A stretch of DNA of 64,000 bases from assembly GCA_015232355.1 (NCBI GenBank), contig JADFZW010000023.1, positions 24,451 through 88,450 of the forward strand, read 5' to 3'. Under the pieces are notes generated by a model. The model ran no database searches and was not told the DNA's origin. It was given only the letters and a program-made list of their open reading frames with translations. Positions within the stretch are counted from its first letter, which is position 1. Each line of letters begins with the position of its first letter. This stretch comes from Oligoflexia bacterium (GTDB lineage: Bacteria; Bdellovibrionota; Bacteriovoracia; Bacteriovoracales; Bacteriovoracaceae). The position numbers and the translations under genes are program-made. This document shows, piece by piece, positions 26,901 through 37,700 of the stretch.

Positions 26901-28631
26901 GTGAGAATTCTATTTAAACGTATAACAATAACAGATCGTATTCAGGTAATATCTTTTTTATTTGTAATTATTATTCTCCTAGAGCTTATCTTCTTCCGGG
27001 ATGCTTTCTTTCCTCAATTTCATCAATTCGTATTTGCACCAATACTTGATGGACTTATAGGAAATAGTGGCGATGCCCGTCTTAATACTTTAATCATGGA
27101 ACATTGGTATGATTTTTATAGAGGTATATCCACCTTTAAAGAATTGCCTGTCTTTTATCCAAATGAAAATGCTCTTGGTTATACCGATTTACTGATAGCT
27201 TATTCCTGGCCTTATGCTTTTTTCAGAGCAGTAGGAGCAGATATTTTTCGAGCACAACAATTAACTCTAATCCTCTTGCATTTGATCGGTACTCTAGCAC
27301 TTATTTATCTTTTAATAAAAAAATTTAAATTTAATATTTTTTTCACCTCTATCGCCACAATAATAATTTTCTTTAGTAATTCCTATTATCTTAACTCTCA
27401 TCATACACAATTATTTGCCTTCAGCTTTCTACCTTTCTTGGGTCTTCTTATTTTTTCCCTCGTAGAAAATATTAACAATCAAAAAAAGCGTATTTGCTAT
27501 GCAATCTTTTCAATCCTTTTTTTAAATCTCCTCTTTTATACCAGTTTTTACATCGCATACTTTACTCTATTTTTTATTTTTATTTTTTCATTAGTTACTG
27601 CAATTATTTTTAGAATTTTATACAAAGAGATTCTCAATAATTCACAAATCTTAAAACGTCTAAAAGAAATTAAACTAGAACTACTCTGTTATTTCAGCAC
27701 TTTTGTTATTACATTAATTCCATTTTTTCTAATCTATTTACCTGTGATGAAGGAAGCGGGTAAACGTCCATGGGGCGAAGTTCGATCTATGTTGCCATCA
27801 CTTATTGACTACATCAATATTTCCTATAGCAATCTCACATGGGGGCCACTTCTTCACTTGATTTCACCTTCACTTCAAGAACGAGTAAATTCAATCGAAC
27901 TCGAAAGTGGTTTTCCACTAATCACTTTTTTCTTATTTTGGTTAGCATTTTTTTACTACATAAAAAAATTAATTCTGCTCATTCGTAGTAAAAGTAAAAA
28001 TGAAAATCTAAATACTATAGTCTTCCACAAAATGCTCATCAATATCTCACTTTCCATTAGTGTATTTGTAATGCTAGTACTGCAGTTAAAATTTAGTAAT
28101 GATTTCAGTTTATGGTGGAATATCTATCGCTATTTTCCTGGAGGATCGGCCATACGAGTAGTGGCCAGAGCAAATTTATTTCTAACATTTCCGATGGCAA
28201 TAGTTATTTGTACTTTCCTCTCCAGCAAATTAAAAAAGAAAATTTTGTTAACCTTTCTAATTGCTGTTCTCTTTCTAGAAAACATTAATTTAAAACAAAT
28301 GTGTAAATGGAATATAAGCGATATTCGCAAAACATATTGGAGTACAACTCTTCCGCCAACACAATGTAAAATATTTTACATCATAGAAGATCCTGCAAAT
28401 ACTCTTAGAAATGATCATTATAATTATCAATTAGATGCTTGGATGATCGCCTCTCGCTTTAATATAAAAACGCTTAATGGTTACTCTGGCCAATCACCTA
28501 TTGGATGGTCTCTCTTTGAAGTTAATAATTCAAGCAAGTATTACATAGGAGTTCAAGCTTGGATTAGTAAACATAAACTCACCGATGTTTGCTCTTATAA
28601 TCTATCCAATTATTTATGGAGCATTCACTAA
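26901..28631 (+). CDS. Polytopic membrane protein, GT-C glycosyltransferase-like
   Basis: 576 residues starting with GTG, weak AAGGTAG upstream. There are about ten or more hydrophobic helices. The first loop has NSGDARLNTLIMEHWYDF, then FYPNENALGYTD. This Asp-bearing loop after helix 1, with a conserved acidic residue and aromatic patch, resembles the catalytic loop of GT-C type lipid-linked sugar transferases. The C-terminal 100 residues are soluble. No polymerase or other polysaccharide genes adjoin. The function is therefore only a class-level guess. Confidence 0.55.
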   Translation: MRILFKRITITDRIQVISFLFVIIILLELIFFRDAFFPQFHQFVFAPILDGLIGNSGDARLNTLIMEHWYDFYRGISTFKELPVFYPNENALGYTDLLIAYSWPYAFFRAVGADIFRAQQLTLILLHLIGTLALIYLLIKKFKFNIFFTSIATIIIFFSNSYYLNSHHTQLFAFSFLPFLGLLIFSLVENINNQKKRICYAIFSILFLNLLFYTSFYIAYFTLFFIFIFSLVTAIIFRILYKEILNNSQILKRLKEIKLELLCYFSTFVITLIPFFLIYLPVMKEAGKRPWGEVRSMLPSLIDYINISYSNLTWGPLLHLISPSLQERVNSIELESGFPLITFFLFWLAFFYYIKKLILLIRSKSKNENLNTIVFHKMLINISLSISVFVMLVLQLKFSNDFSLWWNIYRYFPGGSAIRVVARANLFLTFPMAIVICTFLSSKLKKKILLTFLIAVLFLENINLKQMCKWNISDIRKTYWSTTLPPTQCKIFYIIEDPANTLRNDHYNYQLDAWMIASRFNIKTLNGYSGQSPIGWSLFEVNNSSKYYIGVQAWISKHKLTDVCSYNLSNYLWSIH

Positions 28632-28640
28632 AAAATTGCT

Positions 28641-29453
28641 TTATTTTTTCTCTCCATAAACAGTAATGCTATATATCCCCACTTCACTTCCTCTAAATTC
28701 AGCAATCTCTTTTTTTGAAAGAAATGTTTCTAACATCTCATTGGGAACAGTTATTTTTCTTTTCTTGGCCACTTGAATATTTGCAAATCCTGTTTCTTTA
28801 ATAATCTTTAAATACTCCTCCTCAATTAAAGCACCGGCCACACAACCTGCATATGCTTCGGCAGCTCCCTTTATATTCGAAGGTAATTCTCCACTGGTTA
28901 CGATATCAGAGATACTAAAATGTCCACCTTTTTTCATAACTCTAAAAATTTCTGCAAATGCTTTTCTTTTATCGGGAACTAGATTTAAAACACAATTACT
29001 AATTATCACATCTGCAAGGTTATCTTTAACTGGCAATGTTTCAATCTCCCCAAATAAAAACTCTACATTAGCATAACCCATTTTTTTATTATTTTCATTT
29101 GCTTTTTTGATCATCTCTTCAGTCATATCAATGCCTATTACTCGCCCACTGGCACCCACTAATGAACGAGCTACAAAAGCATCATTTCCTGCACCTGAAC
29201 CTAAATCAACAACGACATCTCCTTCTTTAATTTTGGCAATATCAGTAGGAACACCACAACCTAAATTCAAATCAGCATCTGGATTATATCCAGAGCGACC
29301 ATGATAACTCTCGCCTACGAATGAATAATCTGTTATTTTAGATCCTGTTCCACAACCACATCCACTACTACAACATGAAATAGCAGAAGAGCTCTTTGCA
29401 ATTTCTCCATACTTATTTTTTACAACACTTTTAACTTTCTCTGATGAATCCAT
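28641..29453 (-). CDS. arsM: Arsenite S-adenosylmethionine methyltransferase
   Basis: 270 residues. The SAM-binding motif is VVDLGSGAGNDAF. The three arsenic-binding cysteines of ArsM enzymes are present in LNLGCGVP, IISNCVLNL and AYAGCVAGAL. An additional Cys cluster near the N-terminus (CCSSGCGCG) may help bind metalloid. It methylates trivalent arsenic. It is the last gene of arsR-acr3-arsM, 39 bases after acr3. Confidence 0.95.
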   Translation of the reverse strand: MDSSEKVKSVVKNKYGEIAKSSSAISCCSSGCGCGTGSKITDYSFVGESYHGRSGYNPDADLNLGCGVPTDIAKIKEGDVVVDLGSGAGNDAFVARSLVGASGRVIGIDMTEEMIKKANENNKKMGYANVEFLFGEIETLPVKDNLADVIISNCVLNLVPDKRKAFAEIFRVMKKGGHFSISDIVTSGELPSNIKGAAEAYAGCVAGALIEEEYLKIIKETGFANIQVAKKRKITVPNEMLETFLSKKEIAEFRGSEVGIYSITVYGEKK

Positions 29454-29492
29454 TTTTTTCTCCTGTTATTTACTTATTTTACCTATTTTATC

Positions 29493-30521
29493 TTAAAAAT
29501 ATTTTTTTCGAATATATAGAGAGACTTTTACCAATGCAATTAGCGCTGGTACTTCCACTAAAGGTCCAATTACTGCTGCAAACGCAGCTCCATGATTAAT
29601 TCCAAAAGTTGCTATTGCTACAGCGATTGCCAACTCAAAATTATTAGATGCTGCTGTAAATGAGAGTGTTGCTGACTCTCCATAAGTAGCATTAAATTTT
29701 TTACTCATATAAAAAGATAGAATAAACATCACCACAAAATAAATCAACAAAGGAATGGCCACTCTTATTACATCCAAAGGTAATTCCACTATATATTCAC
29801 CCTTTAAAGCAAACATTATAATAATAGTAAATAAAAGTGCAATTAAAGTAATTGGACTAATTTTGGGAATAAAGTTGTTATTATACCATTCTTTACTTTT
29901 GATTTTTATTAAAGTGAATCTACTTACTATTCCCGCGATAAAAGGAATTCCTAAATAAATAAACACACTCTTTGCAATTTCTCCTATGGTAATATTTACA
30001 ACCACACCTTTTAGACCAAAGTAGGCAGGAAGCACGGTTATAAATATATAGGCATAAACAGAAAAGAACAGCACTTGAAAAATTGAATTAAATGCTACCA
30101 ATCCTGCACAATATTCATTATCACCATCGGCCAATTCATTCCATACAATCACCATGGCAATACAACGAGCAAGTCCAATCATAATTAGCCCAATCATATA
30201 CTCTGGTTTATCTTGTAAAAATATTATTGCCAATAAAAACATCAATACAGGACCTATTAACCAATTTTGAATTAGTGAAAGCAATAGGACTTTATAATTT
30301 TTAAAAATTCGTCCCATCTCCTCATACTTAACTTTCGCTAAAGGAGGATACATCATCAATATTAAACCTATGGCAATTGGAATAGATGTTGTTCCACTAT
30401 TAAACTTATTTAAAAATGGAACCACTGATGGAAATAAAAATCCTAATAAAACACCTATGGCCATAGCAATAAAAATCCATAGAGTTAAAAAACGATCTAA
30501 AAATTGTAATTTCTTTTTCAT
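29493..30521 (-). CDS. acr3: Arsenite efflux permease, ACR3 family
   Basis: 342 residues with about ten membrane segments. [21 protein letters not shown] contains the conserved Cys of ACR3 transporters, and [17 protein letters not shown] closes the chain. It exports arsenite, driven by the proton-motive force. It begins 9 bases after arsR, so it is in the same transcript. No ArsC reductase is seen, so arsenate would need a reductase elsewhere. Confidence 0.95.
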   Translation of the reverse strand: MKKKLQFLDRFLTLWIFIAMAIGVLLGFLFPSVVPFLNKFNSGTTSIPIAIGLILMMYPPLAKVKYEEMGRIFKNYKVLLLSLIQNWLIGPVLMFLLAIIFLQDKPEYMIGLIMIGLARCIAMVIVWNELADGDNEYCAGLVAFNSIFQVLFFSVYAYIFITVLPAYFGLKGVVVNITIGEIAKSVFIYLGIPFIAGIVSRFTLIKIKSKEWYNNNFIPKISPITLIALLFTIIIMFALKGEYIVELPLDVIRVAIPLLIYFVVMFILSFYMSKKFNATYGESATLSFTAASNNFELAIAVAIATFGINHGAAFAAVIGPLVEVPALIALVKVSLYIRKKYF

Positions 30522-30530
30522 ATTTTTTTA

Positions 30531-30830
30531 CTACTCTCTACTCTTTTTTGATGTGATTAACATTAAAATATCAAGCATATTGTTAACAGTTTTTCTATTA
30601 ATAGAATAATACATCCATGTAGCTTTTTTACGACCTATCACTAAATCACAGGCCATTAGAATTTTCATATGATGAGAGAGTGTGGACTGAGATATTGAAA
30701 GAGATTTTAAAACTTCACAGGCACACAACTCTCCACTAGAAATGGTATCAATAATTTTTACGCGCATTGGTTCGCTTAGTGCCTTAAATAACTTCGCTAT
30801 CTTTTTATGATTAATATTATTATTTTTCAT
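30531..30830 (-). CDS. arsR: ArsR-family metalloid-responsive repressor
   Basis: 99 residues of winged helix. ELCACEVL has the Cys-x-Cys metalloid site at the start of the sensing helix, and SQSTLSHHMKIL is the recognition helix. It represses its own operon until arsenite binds. Its likely operator is the inverted repeat at 30900-30931. Confidence 0.93.
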   Translation of the reverse strand: MKNNNINHKKIAKLFKALSEPMRVKIIDTISSGELCACEVLKSLSISQSTLSHHMKILMACDLVIGRKKATWMYYSINRKTVNNMLDILMLITSKKSRE

Positions 30831-30899
30831 AAAATAAAATACTTTATCCTAATTTATTATCTATAGTCATCCACATAATGATTAATTATATTTTCAAAC

Positions 30900-30931
30900 A
30901 TCGATATCTGTCAATATTTATATCTATCGAT
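30900..30931. promoter_or_regulatory. Inverted-repeat operator upstream of arsR
   Basis: ATCGATA at 30900-30906 is mirrored by TATCGAT at 30925-30931 around an AT-rich centre. It lies 70 bases upstream of the arsR start, as expected for ArsR self-regulation. Confidence 0.5.
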
Positions 30932-30955
30932 TTAAGGGAGTAAGAGGAGGTAAGA

Positions 30956-31005
30956 GTGCCACGCTCTTTTGGTTTCGCAATTGCGAAACCAAAAGAGCAT
31001 GGCAC
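30956..31005. repeat. 50-bp loopless near-perfect palindrome
   Basis: Two 25-base arms (GTGCCACGCTCTTTTGG... and its mirror) differ at one position only, with the centre GCAATTGC. It touches the stop codon of the START gene and precedes the arsR promoter. There is no T-tract on either side, so it is not a classical intrinsic terminator, though it could block read-through or form a cruciform. Confidence 0.85.
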
Positions 31006-31766
31006 TATTTATTAATAGAGTTTTCGCTGACTTCTTTTTTTATCTCATTTTTAATCTCATTTTTAGTAGCACTTTTAAGCTCTTCAAAGATATTTGGATC
31101 TGCTATTTCTAGTGTTGTTGAAGAAGTTAATTTCTTAAGCCCTGTTAGAGTATAGTGAGGCCATTCTTTTTGCACTAAATTTGCGGCCCATGCGGGAACA
31201 GACCCCTTAGGATCTGCAAATATTTCTACTTCAATATATGTCTTTGATTCACTAACCGGTTTAAGATTAATAATACTATGATGAATATATCCACGAATTA
31301 TATTTGCTTCTATTGGATATAATTCATCACTTGCATATTGCATTTTAATTAGAAGACTTCCATCGCTTGGATTATATATTTGAAGCATACGATTAATAAA
31401 ATCTCTGTCGGCAATTGGCCAAAATATAGTAATGTGATAGCGTTCGATAGTATCAAATTTCGTTTGAGTTGAGAGTAATTTAACTTCTTTTAATAAGTAT
31501 ACCCAATCTGGACGATACCTAAAATCTTTCATAACAGAATAAATTCTCCCCACAGAAGCATCTATTGTGGCCTCTCCTCTAAAGGCAACTAATCCTGAGT
31601 CTGGTATCTTTTTTTCATATGTTTTCACATCATCTCTTTCATCGATTAAAATCCATTGATTGGTTGTAATATCTACCTCCTTTGAAGAAACATGTTCTTT
31701 CGAAGAAAATTGTAATAATAATAAACCAAAACAAAAAAACAAAAAAGAAAATATAATAACTTTCAT
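31005..31766 (-). CDS. START/SRPBCC-fold lipid-binding-like exported protein
   Basis: 253 residues from the ATG at 31766 (GAGGG upstream); an ATG at 31802 lacks support. The hydrophobic N-terminus is a signal peptide or anchor. The START-like core is recognisable: WILIDERDDVKTYEKKIPDSGLVAFRGEATIDAS, seen in two pieces, then FRYRPDWV, FWPIADRDF and PAWAANLVQKEWPHYTLTGLKK. Such proteins bind a hydrophobic ligand, probably lipid. The start codon follows the stop of the giant kinase gene by 2 bases, so it belongs to that operon and may supply or present its signal. Confidence 0.8.
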   Translation of the reverse strand: MKVIIFSFLFFCFGLLLLQFSSKEHVSSKEVDITTNQWILIDERDDVKTYEKKIPDSGLVAFRGEATIDASVGRIYSVMKDFRYRPDWVYLLKEVKLLSTQTKFDTIERYHITIFWPIADRDFINRMLQIYNPSDGSLLIKMQYASDELYPIEANIIRGYIHHSIINLKPVSESKTYIEVEIFADPKGSVPAWAANLVQKEWPHYTLTGLKKLTSSTTLEIADPNIFEELKSATKNEIKNEIKKEVSENSINK

Positions 31767-31770
31767 AATT

Positions 31771-34700
31771 TTACCCTCTTTGATTAAAAAGTGTAATAAC
31801 AAACTTGCTACTTTTCTTGTTATTATTAGTTACATCATCGATATTTACAGTTATATCTCCATCAAATTTTTTAAGCAAACTCTTAACTGCACTCATTCCT
31901 ATGCCTCTTCCAGAAATTTCAGAGGTGCTATCTTTAGTAGAAAACCCTGGTAAGAATATAGCTTCCGCTAATTGTTGATTAGAGGCATGTTCTAAATCCT
32001 TTTCAGAGAGTAGATTATTTTTTGAAAGTTTTTGCTTTATTTTTTGTAAATTAATGCCTTGACCATCATCCCAAAATTCTAAGGTTATTTTTTCATTTTC
32101 TTTATTCACCTTTAAATAAATATTTCCTTTTGGTTCCTTACCTAATTTTTTTCTCTCTTCATCAGATTCTATCCCATGCTCTAATGAATTTGAAAATAAG
32201 TGCATGAAGCAATCTTTAAATACTGACGCTACCTCCTCTGGAAATCGAATATCATTATCTTCGATATTCACATTTGGAACTTGTTTACCTAAAGTTTTTG
32301 ATAATGATTGCAATCCATTTAAAGTGTTACTTAAAATCTCCTTCAGCGTTTTAGTATTTAATAAATGTGCATACTTGGGATCATTTTTTAATAACTCTAA
32401 TAATGAATTATCAAATACTTTTCCAGCACTCTTATTTTTATTACAAAAACACAAAAGGCGATCTTGATAAGTCTTATGATATTTTTCCACACTTTGATAA
32501 ACTAAATCTAATTCACTAGACATCTTATCAAGATCCCAGCACAAATCGCTCTCTTGTTTTTTCATCTTCAAATAACTGTAGTACTGCTCTGTTTGGTGTG
32601 CTTGTTCTTTAACTAAATCAAAGTTTAGTTGTCTAGAAATTCCTTTAATCGTATGCATATTTCTAAATAGTATATTTAAATTCTCTTGAGCTTCTTGATC
32701 ATTTCGATTGTTCTTCATTAATATTCTATTTTTTACAAATGCTCTACTCTCCTCTAAATACTTAAATGTTGATTTAAAATAATTATCAATCTCTTCAGGA
32801 GGAGCTGAGAGCAAACTACTAATTAATTTCAACTCGTTCTTCTGATTTTCTGCTTCTTGCTTTAACTTTATATTTTCAGTCACATCTCTTAAGGTAACCA
32901 TAATTTTTTCAATAACATCATTAAAGGTAATTGGATTCCAGTCAATCTCAATAATTTTTGTAACCCCGTTAGATAATGTTTTAGAGAATTCATTAATTAA
33001 TAAATGGGAATTAATCGTATAATTTATTAAATCTTCTCCAATGGTATTACTTAAGACAGAATTCATTTGCGAGATTTGATCTGCTCCGATGTTACTATTT
33101 CTAAATAATAGATCTATGGCATTCATTCCACCAATCTCTTTTGTATCAAAAACCTCCTCCATAAAAATTGAATATTCATGATGTATTACTCCTCCATTAA
33201 TAATAAGAAAAACCCCTTGTTTTAAATTTTCAAACATTGAGTTTACATCAGCAGTCTTTTTTCTTAACTCCTCTGTACGCTCTTCAACTTTTTGCTCTAA
33301 TGTTCTACAAAGAAGTGAATTCTCAATTGATACTGCCATTTGTGATGATAACATCTTTAAGAGTTCCAGACGATCACTAGTAAATGCACCACTTAACAAA
33401 TTATTCTCAAAGTATAAAATTCCACAAAGTTTAGTTTGATGAATAATCGGAGTACATAGAAGTGATTTGGTTTTACTATCTTTAATATAGGGATCACTTA
33501 AAAATTGTCCCTTCTCTGAAATATTATTTTCTAGTACCATCTCTTTAGTTTTGGCCACATAATTTATTACTGAATGTGGTAAATCAGTGGCAGTCGTAAA
33601 TAGGCGATCATGCAAAACTTGAATGCTACCATCTTGAGCAACTTCCGCTCGAATATATAAAACTTTATTTTCTTCTTCTTCACCTAAATGTTGCAAAAAA
33701 ACGATTCTACTGGCCCCGACATTTTTTTGTAGTATTTTAATTATCTTATCTAACAATTTATCTAGAAAAATTTCACCAGAGATAACTTGTGACAATTGAA
33801 TTATAGTTTGCTGATCTACCATGGAACTACCAGAGAGTGTATCATCATTTATAGTATTGGTAATGGTGGCCGTTCCATTAAGAGGAGTTTCAATATAATT
33901 TTCTTGAGATTTTTTAATTTTATCATCATTTAAATTCAAATTACTATTAATACTAGAACTAACTAATGGGCCATAAATCTCCTCTAGCTGAGTAAGCTTT
34001 ACCTTTGCTCCATATTTTTTATAAGCGCTAATAGACTTTGCTAAATGCTTTTCTGCTTGTTTGTAATCATCTCGAGCAAGAGCGATTTTTGCTAACATCT
34101 CTGAACCCAATCCAATATAAAGATTGTATCCATGTTCTTCTGAAAAAGAGACACCTTTTGCAAACTCCTCCTCTGCTAGACTTATATGACCACAAACCAA
34201 ATAATATCCCGCAAGTGATAGATTATAAAAATGGGTTAAATTAGTTGGATTATAATTTGTATGCGCCTTTAATTTCCATAATCCAAAACGAAGGGCCGCT
34301 CGCCAAAATAATTTTCGAATAAAGGATTTTGTGGGTGCCAGTTGTCCCATGGAAATAGACATATTTAAAAAGTTAAATGGAACCGCCATCGAACCTACCA
34401 AAACAAAAATCCAATCCCAGTATTTTGAAAAAGTATCAAGAACTATTTGATATTCACCTAGTACTAATGAACGTAGTGTTTGTTCAGATGAACATATTAT
34501 TCTCATTGTACGATGGTATCCTCCTAGTGCTATATCCAAATCAGATTCTTTGTAACTATCTTCATCTAGAGTATAACGTCCATCTTTATCTTTATTACCA
34601 CCATTGATCTTGCCAGCAAGACAGCGTGCCGTTTGTCTAACAGTATGAGCACCCCAGATCATCTCGTATACTTGTAATTTTGTACTAACTTCAAATCCTT

Positions 34701-37700
34701 GTTGTGCTAATTTTTCATGTTTTTCCAGAGAGGTTCCAACAAAACTGTAATTATACGATCCCGATGCTTCGTTTGTGGCCGCATAGGTACTATCTCCACT
34801 ATTTAATCCCGCAATCATTCCTTGATGAGCAATATCGTTAGCTATCTCATGATCAATATATTGGTGAGTAGTAGTGTGATGAATAACCAAACTTAACCGA
34901 CCCTTGGCCTTATCATCTGGAAAACGCTCTAAGAGTTTTTGGGCCACATCGAAATATTTTTTTGCTCTATCAAAGCGATGAAGAAAAAATAATTCGATTG
35001 AACCCATGGTAGACATAAGAAAAACCACAGGGGTTGAAACTCCCAGTGCTGCTGTATAAACAAACATTCTTATCAAAAGTACCATCAACAACTCTAGATT
35101 AAAGATGTAAGATGGAGGGGCCATCACAGAGACAATTTCTAATGCCTTAATAATTCTTCTGTCAGATATTTCTGGATCATTTACATGCTCATCAGGATTA
35201 TAATTTCGAAGTTTAAATATCATCCAAAATAACACTAATACAAAACGTAATCTTCCGGTTGTAGGTTTTTCTCTAATTCCTAAAAGTTTAAGTCCTCGTA
35301 GAGCATGAATGCATGCCTCTTCATTTTTTGATTGAGTTGAATAGAGAGTTAATAAATGAATTTCAAGTTCAACTCTTTCCCAAATATCACTACAGTAATT
35401 AAGTGCTTTTAATGCAAAATCTCTAGCATCATCAAAATTAAGATTTAAATATTCACATTCCACTCTAATTAGAGCATGCTTATATGCTTTTTGATGATCT
35501 ACTTTCCAAAAATCATTACATGCTTTTAATTTTGCACCTTCCGCCGCTATCAAATCAGCAGTTCTAATATAGTTAAGTGCAGGTCCAAAGGCCATAGAAG
35601 AAATTCCCTTGACTGCTGCTTGATAATTTAATTCTCGAATACTATCTCTTTCCTCATTTGATGTAACAATTTTTATAGCATGATTGTAGTGATTAACAAT
35701 ATCAAAATATTTTTCCTGGCGCTCTTCATTTGAAAGTTTTTGCATGTAAAGTCTGGCCATCTCTAAATGAATTTGCTCTTTTTCTTTTGCAGATACTAGC
35801 TCATTTGCTCCTTGTTGAATTCGATCATGTACAAAGCGATATGTAATATCCAGATCAGAAAAATCTTCATCACATGCTTTTTTAAAAAAATCTTGATCAA
35901 GTTGACCTTGAATTAAATGAAAATCTGATCCTAAAGGAACGACTAAACCATTTTCTAGTGCTGGCCAAAGTTTTGAAGCAACATCTCGATGAGGCATTTT
36001 GGAAATTATAGAAAGTATATTTAGTGAAAAATTACATCCAATACAACTTGCAAGCATTAATAATTTTTGGGTATCATTATCAAAGCGTTTAAGGCGATCA
36101 ACCATTAGGGCCACAACACTTTCTGATACTTTTAAATTTAATATTTTATTAATATCCCAATTCCACTCTCCAGTATTAATATCAAAGTTAATAATTTTTT
36201 CACGATAGAGAGATTTTAAAAATTCACCAACGAAGAATGGATTTCCTTTAGTTTTACTCAGAGTAATCTCTGCTAATTTATTTAACTCCTCTTCATCATC
36301 TTTAGCATTTTTATCTTTGGCAAACATATCAGCAAGTAAATCAATCAGATGACTTTTTTCCAACGGGGCCACATTAATAACATCCAAAGGTAATTTCTTA
36401 TTTTTAAAATCATTAATTATATGAATTATTGGATGTTGGGAATCAACTTCATTGTCTCTATATGCTCCGATAAAGAGCAAATATTTTATCTCCTCTGAAA
36501 ATAGCAAAGTTTTAAATAAATTCATGCTGGCACTGTCGGCCCATTGTAAATCATCAATAAACATTACCACTGGATGGTTTTTTGAAGCGATTATTTGAAA
36601 AAATTTTACTACGTTAAGATTAAATCTATTCATCGCTTCCGCAGGAGTCAAGCGATCAAGTTCAGGAAGTTTTGCAAATAAAATTTCCATCTCTGGAACA
36701 AAGTCGGTAATTACTTTTCCATATACACCGAGTTCTTTTTCAAGTTTATTTTTAATATTAACTAAATCCTCTTCTTTCATTATCAGTAACTGCTTTGCTA
36801 ATTCTTTCATCGCCTGCTTTAAAGCAGAGAAGGGAACATCTCTTTTAAATTGTTCAAACTTACCTGACATGAAAAGACCAAAGTTGGCAACAATAGGTCT
36901 ATGAACTTCATAAATTAAAGATGTTTTCCCAATGCCTGATGGGCCACTAACACTTAAGAAGCGAACTTGTCCCTTACAAACTGCTTTAAAACTATCAAGG
37001 AGTAAATTTATTTGCGACTCTCTTCCATATAATTTCTGAGGAAGTTCAAAGCGATTGGATCTATCAATGTCTCCTAACTTAAAGTTAGCTATCTTTCCAT
37101 CCTTTTGCCACATTAAGAGACATTTTTCTAAATCCCTTATTAATCCAAAAGTTGTTTGATAGCGATCTTCTGCATTTTTAGCAGTTAATTTTTCAACTAT
37201 TAAAGAGATCATCTCTGGAATATCTTCTCTAGATTCTGAAAGTGTAGGAAATTTTTTAGCAATATGTGCATGAACAAAATCTAAAAAATTCTCAGAATAA
37301 AATGGCAGTTTTCCGGTTAACATTTGAAAAAAACTAATCCCTAAAGAATAAAAATCAGTTCGATAATCAATAGAGCGATTCATTCTTCCAGTTTGTTCCG
37401 GAGATATATATGCCAGAGAACCTTCTAAAACCTTAGGATTGGCAATACTCTCATTTTCTCTAGAGAGTAAAGTAGAGATATTAAAATCAACGATGAATAT
37501 TTTATCATTATTTTCATCAATTAAAATATTTGATGGTTTAATATCTTTATGAATAATATTATTTTGATGAACTCGTCCTAAAATTGTTGCAATTTGAATA
37601 GCTATTTTTAAAAATCTTTCAATTGCAAATGGACCATTTTTTTCAATATAGCTTGATAACGATCTTCCACCATAGCGAAGAATCAACATTGCATGACCTT

